From: Bacillota bacterium | Lineage (GTDB): Bacteria; Bacillota; Clostridia; Christensenellales; SZUA-584 | Length of the DNA stretch: 64,000 bases | Direction: 5' to 3' | Assembly (NCBI GenBank): GCA_023459495.1 | Contig: JAEWTL010000089.1 | Coordinates: 19,916-83,915 of the forward strand | In this document: in pieces, positions 7,771 to 15,309 of the stretch | Position numbering within the stretch: the stretch's first letter is position 1 | How the letters are laid out: each line of letters opens with the position of its first letter | Program-made: the position numbers and the translations under genes | Notes under the pieces: generated by a model | The model's input: the letters and a program-made list of their open reading frames with translations, nothing else | Database searches by the model: none | Told to the model about the DNA's origin: nothing

Positions 7771-8139
7771 ATGAAAATACTGATAATTGATGACTCGGTC
7801 TTTGCCCAGCAATATGTTAGAAAAGCGATTGCAAACAAGTATCCTGATGCGGAGTTTCTGTTTGCCGGAACAGGGGAACTGGGATATGAAGCCTATACAG
7901 CGCATAAACCGGACTATGTTATCACAGACCTGTTGATGCCTGGCCTTGGCGGACAAGCGTTAATCGAGCGAATTCGGAAGGTTGATACGGAATGCAAGAT
8001 CATTGTTATTTCTTCCGACATACAAAAAGCTGTAAAAGATGAGGTGCGGAGTCTGGGCGTAACCTGTTTCATCAATAAGCCATTGAACCAGGAAAAGGCG
8101 GATATGCTGAATAATATTTTAGGAGGCATAGTATGCTGA
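7771..8139 (+). CDS. CheY-like single-domain response regulator
   Basis: 122 residues, a lone receiver domain. The acidic pair Asp7-Asp8, phosphoacceptor Asp53 (VITDLLMPG), the Ser in VISSD and Lys103 (INKPL) are all in place. With no output domain it would act through protein contacts, as CheY does at the flagellar motor or on a partner. It overlaps the CheC-like gene by 7 bp and is first of a three-gene operon with that gene and a diguanylate cyclase. No clear kinase gene is adjacent, so the phosphate donor is unknown. Confidence 0.88.
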   Translation: MKILIIDDSVFAQQYVRKAIANKYPDAEFLFAGTGELGYEAYTAHKPDYVITDLLMPGLGGQALIERIRKVDTECKIIVISSDIQKAVKDEVRSLGVTCFINKPLNQEKADMLNNILGGIVC

Positions 8140-8759
8140 GCTCAATGCAGAAGGATGTGCTGACGGAGATACTGAACGTGCAGCTCGGCGCGGCAGCCAG
8201 TCTGCTGTCGGAAATGGTTGACCAGAAAGTGATCCTGTCTGTCCCGGAGTTGGAGATTAAAAGGGGCGCGCAGCTCAATTCAGACAGCATCAAAACGGAC
8301 CGGCTGATCGAATCGAATCAATTTGTACTTACCTCGGTGACTTTTGGGAAGGAGTTTAACGGAAAGGCATTGGTTGTTTTCCCACAGAACAACGCCAGCC
8401 TTCTCGTAAAGGCTTGCCTGGGTAAAGATCAGGAGTTTGAGGACAATCAGAATCTATCCTATGAGGATGCTGACGTAATCAAAGAGATATGCAACATCAT
8501 CTTGAATTCGCTTGTTGGCGAATTCGGGAACATGCTGGAGATCAAGCTGGAATATACCTCGATCGATTTGGGCTATTCAATCGACGCAATTGATAACAAG
8601 GATCTGATTCCGCCGTACTCCGAAGTGCTGGTGCTCTATACCTCGTTTTTTCTTACAAAAAGCCAGGTGCGCGGGGTGATACTGGTCGCGCTGTCAGCCG
8701 ACTCGTTTGATATGCTGGTAAAGAAAGTGGATCGTATACTGAGGGACCTGAATGCTTGA
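8133..8759 (+). CDS. CheC/CheX-like chemotaxis phosphatase family protein
   Basis: 208 residues. The N-terminal motif (TEILNVQLGAAASLLSEMV) and the central motif (IKEICNIILNSLVGEFGNML) match the paired E..N....A...L helices of CheC, whose Glu and Asn residues act in dephosphorylating CheY-P. In the first motif the Glu-x-x-Asn pattern is kept (EILN); in the second it is also kept (EICN). AGGAGG lies 6 bases before the ATG, inside the end of the receiver gene. Together the two genes would make a phospho-receiver and its phosphatase, with the diguanylate cyclase downstream as possible output. Confidence 0.8.
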   Translation: MLSSMQKDVLTEILNVQLGAAASLLSEMVDQKVILSVPELEIKRGAQLNSDSIKTDRLIESNQFVLTSVTFGKEFNGKALVVFPQNNASLLVKACLGKDQEFEDNQNLSYEDADVIKEICNIILNSLVGEFGNMLEIKLEYTSIDLGYSIDAIDNKDLIPPYSEVLVLYTSFFLTKSQVRGVILVALSADSFDMLVKKVDRILRDLNA

Positions 8760-9753
8760 ATGTATTGGGCAGGCGCTGAACAAAGTCAGCTCGGGCGTTA
8801 TTATTTATGATACATTTCAGAATATCGTTTTTTGGAATGCCGAGATGGAAAAGCTGAGCGGTATTTCAGAAAAGGATGTGATGAACAGAAGGCTGTCGGC
8901 AATTTGCGCTAAGTTCAGCGAGAACCGGTATGCGCAATTATTTGATAGTGTAATCAATACAGGGCAAGGCCGTTTCTGCTCCAGCGTTTTGCATAAGTCA
9001 TTCTTTATACCTGAAAATGAAAGTGAAAAGCATCAGGTCAGACAAAACATGAGAGTCGAGCCCCTGTGGGTTGATGGGAATGTGAAATACGCGGTGATAG
9101 AAATCAACGATATCACCGAACAGATAAAGAATGAATACAAGCTTAAAGAGGTCATCGGCCAGCTAAATCAAGGATATGAAAAGGTTAAGGAATCCGAAGA
9201 GGCTGTAAAGCAAATGGTGAGGTATGATCAGCTGACCGGCGTTTTGACCAGAAAAGCGTTTCTGGATGAGGTTGATCACACCATAGAAAGACTGGACCAT
9301 GAAAACGATAAATTCGCCCTTTTGTTCATTGATCTGGATGGGTTTAAACACGTCAATGACACATACGGCCATATAATAGGCGATGTACTGCTGCAGCATG
9401 TGGCAGGAAGATTTAAGAACATTACAAGGCAGGAAAAAGCAAGACAGTGCGATATTATCGGGCGCATCGGGGGAGACGAGTTTGTGATCGCCATTTTTGG
9501 TTTGAAAAGCATTCAAAATGTCTCCGTTGTCGCGGATAAAATTGTTCAGGCAATCAGAAAGCCGTTTACTATTGATGAAAAAAGCATCAGTATATCCGTA
9601 AGCATCGGAATCGCCATTTATCCGGATGACAATACATCGGTACAAACCTTGATTGGTCTCGCTGACCAGGCCATGTATAAGATTAAACACAAGGGCAAGA
9701 ATGCCTTCAGCTTTTATACAATGTCATCTGCTCCCCAAAGGCCCCGCCGATAG
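8752..9753 (+). CDS. PAS-GGDEF diguanylate cyclase
   Basis: 333 residues. Residues about 1-125 form a PAS sensor (SSGVIIYDTFQNIVFWNAEM, then PLWVDGNVKYAVIEINDITE). A coiled-coil linker (about 125-165) leads to the GGDEF domain: YDQLTGVLTRKAF, the substrate-binding DLDGFKHVND, and intact GGDEF at 240-244, so catalysis to cyclic di-GMP is expected. An inhibitory I-site, RQCD (231-234), lies exactly five residues before GGDEF, predicting product feedback. No EAL domain is attached. The gene overlaps the CheC-like gene by 8 bp, so translation is probably coupled. No transmembrane segment; cytoplasmic. Confidence 0.92.
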   Translation: MLECIGQALNKVSSGVIIYDTFQNIVFWNAEMEKLSGISEKDVMNRRLSAICAKFSENRYAQLFDSVINTGQGRFCSSVLHKSFFIPENESEKHQVRQNMRVEPLWVDGNVKYAVIEINDITEQIKNEYKLKEVIGQLNQGYEKVKESEEAVKQMVRYDQLTGVLTRKAFLDEVDHTIERLDHENDKFALLFIDLDGFKHVNDTYGHIIGDVLLQHVAGRFKNITRQEKARQCDIIGRIGGDEFVIAIFGLKSIQNVSVVADKIVQAIRKPFTIDEKSISISVSIGIAIYPDDNTSVQTLIGLADQAMYKIKHKGKNAFSFYTMSSAPQRPRR

Positions 9754-9831
9754 GTATGCTGGCATAAACATTATATCTCCGCAAATGAAGCCGGAGTCAA
9801 TGCGATATAAAACGATGAATAGTGCAGTTGT

Positions 9832-9855
9832 GCCGGAACCATACCGGCCTTTTTC
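9832..9855 (+). terminator. Terminator of the CheY-CheC-cyclase operon
   Basis: GCCGG-7-CCGGC stem followed by CTTTTTCT, about 80 bp after the cyclase stop. Confidence 0.7.
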
Positions 9856-9939
9856 TGTTCCGCGCCAAACGGTAACGCGTTAGTGGGATACAAGAGGGCT
9901 TGGTCGGAAGAGCATTAAAATGTGATGCGGTCGTTTGGG

Positions 9940-10110
9940 ATGACAGGCGGGCGACCACAGGTCGCCCCTACGGTTGGGCGAAGTCGGGTGGAGCATGCAG
10001 GGGATGGCCCTGCAGTTGCGGTGTCGGGCGGGGATGGAACGGTTTGCAGGGCAGGGTGGTCACATGCGTAGGAACGGCGCATATGCCGCTCTGGATTGCT
10101 TCGCCAGAGA
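9940..10110. repeat. Dispersed repeats between operons
   Basis: Palindrome A (GGCGACCACAGGTCGCC, 9951-9967) with its CCTACGG tail, a degenerate B-like stretch and a short element C fragment (CTGGATTGCTTCGCCAGAGA, 10091-10110). No gene is supported. Confidence 0.6.
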
Positions 10111-10128
10111 AAAGAGATTGGCTTTTTC

Positions 10129-10157
10129 TTGAAATAAATCAATTTGCCTGTTATAGT
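10129..10157 (+). promoter_or_regulatory. Promoter for the surface protein at 10226
   Basis: TTGAAA (10129-10134), 17-bp spacer, TATAGT (10152-10157). It has no direct repeats of the kind seen before the genes at 39.8-50.9 kb. Confidence 0.65.
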
Positions 10158-10225
10158 AACCATGTTAGCTTTTTATACACACCAATTATTTAAAAACCAT
10201 GAAAAGCTACGGAGGACGCTCTCAC

Positions 10226-12559
10226 ATGAAAAAGCTCGTCAGCTTTGTTTTTACCGTACTACTTACACTATGTATCCTTCCCGGCGTTTCTCTCGCTTCA
10301 GCGACAACCATCGATCTGCAAACGATAACGGACGGCACAACCGGCGCAGGCTATACCTTTAGCGGCGGTGTTTTAACCCTGTCCGGAAACGGGCCGTTTA
10401 CGATTACGACCAACGGAAATACCATAATAAACCGGTCGATCGTGGTCAGCTCGGGCGTGACGGCGGATATCACGCTGGACAATACGAAAATCGATGTTTC
10501 TTCTGCCCCGGATGTCTGCGCCTTCGATACGACGGGCGCAACGGTGAATCTGACGCTGACGGGAACAAACACACTGAAAAGCGGCGACAACGCAGCGGGT
10601 CTTGAAGTGCCTTCGGGCGCGGCGCTGACAGTGACCGCGCAGAGCACGGGTACGCTGACGGTGACCGGCGGAACCAGCGGCGCAGGCATCGGCGGCGGCT
10701 ATCAGGCGGACTGTGGAACCGTTACAATCCTCGGCGGCGACATCACGGCGGTGGGGATGCATGCCGACTCGGACGAGAACGTCGGCGGCGGCGCGGGCAT
10801 TGGCGGCGGCGGTTGCGGTGACTCCACCTCAAGCCCCGGCGGTAACGGCGGCACGGTCGTGATCGACGGCGGCACGGTGCACGCAACGGGCGGCGCGTGC
10901 GCGGCAGGGATCGGCGGCGGCGCCGCGTGGAGCAGCGGTGGCAATGCCGGAAGCATCACCATCAAAAGCGGAATCGTTATGGCGACAGGTATGCTGGGTG
11001 GTGCGGGGATCGGCGGCGGCTGGCATGGCGGCGGCGGTGTGATCACCATTTCGGGCGGCGATGTGACGGCCAATGGCAGCGGAGACGAGCATCCGATGTT
11101 TGGCGAATGCGGCGGGGCGGGCATCGGCGGCGGAACACAAGCTACTGACGCAGGCGATATTGTGATTACCGGCGGTACCATCAGGGCGAACGGAGGCGAC
11201 AACGCAGCGGGGATTGGTCAGGGACTCTACTACCCCGGCGTCGGCAGCGGAAGCGTCCGCATTGAAGGCGGCGACATCACTGCAACCGGAGGCATGGCGG
11301 GCGCGGGTATCGGCAGCGGTCTCAATGGCGGGAACATCAGTGTGACGATCAGCGGCGGCACGGTGAACGCGATGGGCGGTTTGGGCGGCGCGGGAATCGG
11401 CGGCGGTTTACAAGGTACTGACGTTGAAATTACCATCACCGGCGGAGACATTACGGCCACCGGCCGCGGCGGGGAGCATAAAACGCGAGGCGCAACGTTC
11501 GGCGCGGGAATCGGCGCGGGGATGGGTAGTTCAAGCGTTGTGATCAGCGGCGGCAGTATTGAAGCGAACGGCGGTGTATCCGGCGGCGCAGGGATCGGCG
11601 GCAGAGGCGGATCCATTGAGATTACCGGCGGCACGATCACGGCGACCGGTGGTGATTATGTTACTGAATATACTGATCCCAGCGGTGGTGCGGGCATCGG
11701 CAGCTCGGCGTATTATTTCAACGAATACAACGGCGTGGTCACGATATCCGGCGGCACGATATATGCCGCCAAAGGCGCGCATGCGCAGAACGATATCGGC
11801 TATGGCAAAAGCAGCGGTACCGGCATGACGCTGAACATTTCGGGCAGCGCGGCAGTGCTGCTGCAAAACGACAGCTGCATTGCGCCCGTCACCACGACGC
11901 ATACGCACGAGGCCTTTCCTCTCGGCACGACGGAGGCATACGGCATCGCCGTACCGTCCGCGTGGGCCTCGGGCTTCGGCGCGTATCTGCGCCTGGTCAC
12001 GCTCTCCTATGACTTGAACAACGGAACCGGCGTTGTGCCTTCGGAGGTTACGCGGAATTATCTGACTGCGGTTATCCCATCGGACGGCAGCGGTATTACG
12101 CGCGCCTCCTATGAATTATCCGGCTGGAACACGGCGGCGGACGGCAGCGGCACGGCATGCGCCCTGGGCGGTGCGTACCCGATCACACGGGATACCACGC
12201 TGTACGCGCAGTGGACGGCGCAGCCGGAGCTCACATCGTCGGTCAGCGATGCAAAGATTTACGTGGGAGGGCGCATTATACTGACGCCTAACCTTGAAGG
12301 CGGCACGTGGGACTGGGACGAGACGTTCTTCTCGGCAACCTTCAACAGCCCCGCGACGTTCACCGCGCAAAAGGCTGGGACGAGCACCATCACCTATACG
12401 GTGGGCGGTGTGAGCACCACGTATGACGTGACCATTGAAGAGTCGGAGCTGCCTGCAACCGGGCAGGGCTTTTCGTGGGCGTGGGTGCTCATTGGCGCGG
12501 CGCTGGCGGCTGTTGCGGCGGGGATAAGTGTGCGAAGGAAGACGCAGATCAGTGAATAA
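10226..12559 (+). CDS. LPxTG-anchored glycine-rich repeat surface protein
   Basis: 777 residues. ATG 10226 has GGAGG 10 bases upstream; an ATG at 10199 is in frame but precedes that site. Signal peptide MKKLVSFVFTVLLTLCILPG, cleaved near LASA. Residues about 40-570 consist of repeats built on GAGIGGG and VTISGG(T/D)(I/V).A.GG, about 25-35 residues each. This is the pattern of the bacterial carbohydrate-binding-like (Cthe_2159-type) right-handed beta-helix family. One InlB B-repeat follows (about 600-665), then the shared Ig-like module (about 670-740), LPATG, a membrane helix and RRK. Role: wall-bound adhesin or glycan binder (inference). No catalytic motif seen. Confidence 0.85.
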   Translation: MKKLVSFVFTVLLTLCILPGVSLASATTIDLQTITDGTTGAGYTFSGGVLTLSGNGPFTITTNGNTIINRSIVVSSGVTADITLDNTKIDVSSAPDVCAFDTTGATVNLTLTGTNTLKSGDNAAGLEVPSGAALTVTAQSTGTLTVTGGTSGAGIGGGYQADCGTVTILGGDITAVGMHADSDENVGGGAGIGGGGCGDSTSSPGGNGGTVVIDGGTVHATGGACAAGIGGGAAWSSGGNAGSITIKSGIVMATGMLGGAGIGGGWHGGGGVITISGGDVTANGSGDEHPMFGECGGAGIGGGTQATDAGDIVITGGTIRANGGDNAAGIGQGLYYPGVGSGSVRIEGGDITATGGMAGAGIGSGLNGGNISVTISGGTVNAMGGLGGAGIGGGLQGTDVEITITGGDITATGRGGEHKTRGATFGAGIGAGMGSSSVVISGGSIEANGGVSGGAGIGGRGGSIEITGGTITATGGDYVTEYTDPSGGAGIGSSAYYFNEYNGVVTISGGTIYAAKGAHAQNDIGYGKSSGTGMTLNISGSAAVLLQNDSCIAPVTTTHTHEAFPLGTTEAYGIAVPSAWASGFGAYLRLVTLSYDLNNGTGVVPSEVTRNYLTAVIPSDGSGITRASYELSGWNTAADGSGTACALGGAYPITRDTTLYAQWTAQPELTSSVSDAKIYVGGRIILTPNLEGGTWDWDETFFSATFNSPATFTAQKAGTSTITYTVGGVSTTYDVTIEESELPATGQGFSWAWVLIGAALAAVAAGISVRRKTQISE

Positions 12560-12591
12560 TGAATAGAGAATATTGAACAGTGACCAGTGAT

Positions 12592-12625
12592 AAGACGGCG
12601 GAGCGAGGCTTTGCCGTCTTTTTGT
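12592..12625 (+). terminator. Terminator after the 10226 surface gene
   Basis: AAGACGGC...GCCGTCTTTTT hairpin within the GAATAATGAATAGAG cassette type. Confidence 0.75.
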
Positions 12626-12654
12626 GCGGGCTTGGTGGTTGTTTGGGATGACAG

Positions 12655-12770
12655 GGTGGGCGACCACGCAGAGCCGCACCTACGGGAAGGTGGTAAAGTC
12701 AAAAATTCAGATAACGGCCTTGACCGTTCCACGGTTGGCTGCGGGCGACCACAGGTCGCCCCTACAGGAG
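12655..12770. repeat. Two A palindromes and a partial B
   Basis: A degenerate A copy near 12658-12683, a half B (GGCCTTGACCGTTCC, 12716-12730) and a full A (GGCGACCACAGGTCGCC, 12746-12762). Confidence 0.6.
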
Positions 12771-12778
12771 GATGGTTG

Positions 12779-13270
12779 TTACCGGGCGATCGGCGTTTCC
12801 GCGAGGCTGCGCAGGGTGCCGCCGGAGAGGCGGTAGGTGGTCCAGTCGGACATTGGCTGCGCGTGGAGCGACAGGTAGAAATCGATGCTGGGCTGGTTCC
12901 AGTCGAGGCAGGCCCATTCCAGACGGCCGCAGCCGCGTTCCATGGTGATTTGCGAGAGCCGGATGAGCAGGGCTTTGCCGATGCCGCGGCCCCGGTATTC
13001 GGGCAGCACGAACAGGTCTTCCAGATAGATGCCTGCTTTGCCGAGGAACGTTGAGAAGTTGTGGAAGAACAGCGCAAACCCGGCTTCCCGGCCGTCCGCG
13101 ACCGCAAAGATCACCTCGGCTTTTTTCTTCTCGAAGATCCATTTACGGAGGGTGGTTTCGTCCGCAGTCACATCGTCCAGCATGTGTTCGTATTCCGCCA
13201 GCTGGCGGATAAAGGACAGGATCAGGCCCGTATCGCCCGGAACCGCTTCCCGAAATGTAATCTCACTCAT
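12779..13270 (-). CDS. GNAT family N-acetyltransferase
   Basis: 163 residues. Motif A is clear: LEDLFVLPEYRGRGIGKALL, with the RGRGIGKA loop that binds the acetyl-CoA pyrophosphate, followed by RLEWACLDWNQPSIDFY (motif B). This arrangement resembles diamine/thialysine acetyltransferases (PaiA/SAT-like, EDLFV.P..RG.GIGKAL), so a polyamine or small amine substrate is plausible but not proved. I start at the ATG ending at 13270, 7 bases after a GGGGG site; an ATG two codons earlier touches that site. Monocistronic on the minus strand between two plus-strand genes. Confidence 0.85.
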   Translation of the reverse strand: MSEITFREAVPGDTGLILSFIRQLAEYEHMLDDVTADETTLRKWIFEKKKAEVIFAVADGREAGFALFFHNFSTFLGKAGIYLEDLFVLPEYRGRGIGKALLIRLSQITMERGCGRLEWACLDWNQPSIDFYLSLHAQPMSDWTTYRLSGGTLRSLAETPIAR

Positions 13271-13311
13271 CACCATACCCCCTGTTGCCGCCTGCTGGCG
13301 GCTTTTTTGAT

Positions 13312-13470
13312 GTCATTGCTATTACGAGGGCGCTGCCCTCGCGCTCCTGCCAAAGGGACCAGTCCCTTTGGAATCCCTTTATCCGCGAAACGCCTTGCGT
13401 TTCGCACGATGGGATTCTAAAGGGGCAATGTCCCTTTAGCGGAGGTTTAGAGGCGGAGCCTCCAAGGAAC
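13312..13470. repeat. Chain of five short palindromes (dispersed hairpin element)
   Basis: Five consecutive hairpins: GAGGGCGCTGCCCTC (13326-13340), AAAGGGAC-CA-GTCCCTTT (13352-13369), GCGAAACGC/GCGTTTCGC (13385-13404), AAAGGGG-CAAT-GTCCCTTT (13419-13437) and GAGGC-GGA-GCCTC (13450-13462). The structure suggests a non-coding mobile or structural repeat; only one copy lies in this window. Confidence 0.6.
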
Positions 13471-13624
13471 AGCACCTGATGATCTCCGTGGGTGTTTTTT
13501 TATGTATACCATCTGCGGGCGGTTATGGCAAGTCAAAATAGGGCTGCGGCAGCATTTCGGGTGGAGTTGAGCGATTCTGAGCGCTTCGCGGGGGCAGCAT
13601 GGGGGGACAAGGAGGACGGCTTGC

Positions 13625-14248
13625 ATGAAAAAGAAATCGTTCCAGCTGTACAACGACTACAGGGAGATATTTGACGGGCTGAGCAGGGAGGAAGCCGGGG
13701 CGCTGATTCAGGCGATCTTCGCGCACGAAAGCGGCGAGGAAACGCAGCTGGACGGCATGCTGAAAATCATCTTCATACCGATCCGGCAGCAGCTCAACCG
13801 CGACCGCGAAAAGTACGAGAGCGTGTGCGAACGCAACGCGGAGAACGGCGCAAAGGGCGGCAGACCGAGAAACCCTGCGCCCGAGGAAAAAACCGTGCGG
13901 TTATCCGCCGAACCCACAAAAGCCGATACGGATACGGAGAAGGATACAGATACGGATAAGGATACGGATACGGAGAGTGTATCCACGCCGCCCGCCGGGC
14001 GTACGCGCACCACTACCCGGTTTTCGCCGCCCGCGGTGGAGGAGGTGAAGGCGTACTGCGTGCAGATCGGCAGCGGCGTGAACGCACAGCGCTTTGTGGA
14101 TTTCTACGCGAGCAAGGGGTGGCTGGTGGGCCGGTCTCCCATGAAGGACTGGAAAGCCGCGGTGAGAAGCTGGAATGCGGGCGAGGCCGCGGGCAGGGAG
14201 TCCCCGCCGCCCAAAACGATGACCGGAAAATACAGCGAGGTGATTTGA
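13625..14248 (+). CDS. Phage-type replication initiation protein (DUF6291-like)
   Basis: 207 residues. The N-terminal part (FQLYNDYREIFDGLSREEAG...LIQAIFAHESGEE) matches the DUF6291 group, found in Firmicute prophages before a DnaC-like gene. ENGAKGGRPRNP is the usual charged hinge, followed by a low-complexity DTDTEKDTDTDKD linker and a C-terminal DnaD-like helix region ending with AVRSWN. It is presumably an origin- or helicase-loader-binding protein (inference). AGGAGG precedes the ATG. The DnaC-like gene follows after 1 bp. No integrase, repressor or structural gene is adjacent, so this looks like an isolated prophage remnant or domesticated pair. Confidence 0.75.
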   Translation: MKKKSFQLYNDYREIFDGLSREEAGALIQAIFAHESGEETQLDGMLKIIFIPIRQQLNRDREKYESVCERNAENGAKGGRPRNPAPEEKTVRLSAEPTKADTDTEKDTDTDKDTDTESVSTPPAGRTRTTTRFSPPAVEEVKAYCVQIGSGVNAQRFVDFYASKGWLVGRSPMKDWKAAVRSWNAGEAAGRESPPPKTMTGKYSEVI

Positions 14249-14249
14249 C

Positions 14250-14930
14250 ATGGAGCTGAACTACAAAACCGTGCTGCACTGCGAGAAGTGCGGCGATACC
14301 GGGCTGGTGGACGTGGAGCGGGACGGGCGCAGGCTGTTTGCCTACTGCGAGTGCGACCCGCGGCGCAAATCGCTGCTCGCGCTGAAGCAGAGTGGGCTGG
14401 CGGCGAGCGTGGCGCGGTACACCTTTGACAGCTTTGTCGCGGAGCAGGAGTTCCAGCGGCACATGAAGGACAAGTGCCAGCGGTTTCTGGAGCAGGATGA
14501 TTGCAGGTTCCTCTACATCGGCGGGCAGTCGGGCTGCGGCAAGACGCACCTTGGCACCGCGGTGTGCACGGCGCTGCTGGGGCGCGGCATGGAGCTGGCG
14601 TATATCACGTTCCCGGCGCTGATGAACGAGCTGAAAAGCCGCGTCAACGAGAGCGACTACGCCCAGACCGTGCAGCGGTACGGCGCTGTGCCGGTGCTGT
14701 ATATCGACGACTTCATGAAGTTTGAGCCGACCAAATCGGACATTGCCCACGCGTTTGAGGTGATCAACCTGCGGGTGGTGAACGACAGGGTCACAGTCAT
14801 TACGTCCGAGCGGGAGCTGGATGAGATCGTGCGGATCGACGAGGCGCTGGGCGGCAGGATCAAGCAGATGTGCGGCGAGTTCGCGGTGGGCATTGCGTGC
14901 GCGGCGGGGCGGAACTGGAGGCTGAGGTAG
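14250..14930 (+). CDS. DnaC/IstB-like ATP-binding replication protein
   Basis: 226 residues. A zinc-finger-like N-terminus has CEKCGDTG and CECD; the AAA+ core has Walker A GGQSGCGKTH, Walker B VLYIDDF and TSE as sensor 1. This fits phage DnaC/DnaI-type helicase loaders. It is the usual partner of the preceding DUF6291-type gene. The C-terminus ends at AAGRNWRLR, the normal place for this family. Cytoplasmic. A transposon IstB partner is less likely because no transposase is adjacent. Confidence 0.85.
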   Translation: MELNYKTVLHCEKCGDTGLVDVERDGRRLFAYCECDPRRKSLLALKQSGLAASVARYTFDSFVAEQEFQRHMKDKCQRFLEQDDCRFLYIGGQSGCGKTHLGTAVCTALLGRGMELAYITFPALMNELKSRVNESDYAQTVQRYGAVPVLYIDDFMKFEPTKSDIAHAFEVINLRVVNDRVTVITSERELDEIVRIDEALGGRIKQMCGEFAVGIACAAGRNWRLR

Positions 14931-14939
14931 ACGAGGATT

Positions 14940-15200
14940 GTAGGGGCGGCCCTGCGTGGCCGCCGGTGAACAGTGAATGGTGAATCGGGGCGGCGGAAGG
15001 CGAGAGGTATGGGTAGAGCGACACTGATTCTGGATTGCTTCGCAGGCGCTCGTCGCAAGGACAGGAGGGCGGGCGACCATTGGTCGCCCCTACGAGTTGG
15101 CGGAGTTGGGTGAATACATGCGTAGGAAACGGTCAAGACCGTTCCGGCAATGGGCGTGGTTCTGGATTGCTTCGTCGCGCACGCGCTCTCGCAATGACGG
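14940..15200. repeat. Repeat cluster (A, B, C elements)
   Basis: A GGCGGCCCTGCGTGGCCGCC palindrome (14944-14963), element C (GGATTGCTTCGCAGG, 15034-15048), palindrome A (15072-15088), palindrome B in the reverse phase (AACGGTCAAGACCGTT, 15127-15142) and a second C (15173-15200). Confidence 0.65.
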
Positions 15201-15234
15201 GGGATGTTCCGGGCTCTGCGGGATATAGGAGAAC

Positions 15235-15263
15235 TTGTATTATTATGGGAGGAATGGTATGAT
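15235..15263 (+). promoter_or_regulatory. Possible promoter for the STAND NTPase gene
   Basis: TTGTAT (15235-15240), 17-bp spacer, TATGAT (15258-15263). The -10 is good, the -35 weak. Confidence 0.45.
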
Positions 15264-15309
15264 AAATTGAAATGATACAATACGAATAATGGGGAAGGGA
15301 GGGTTCGCC

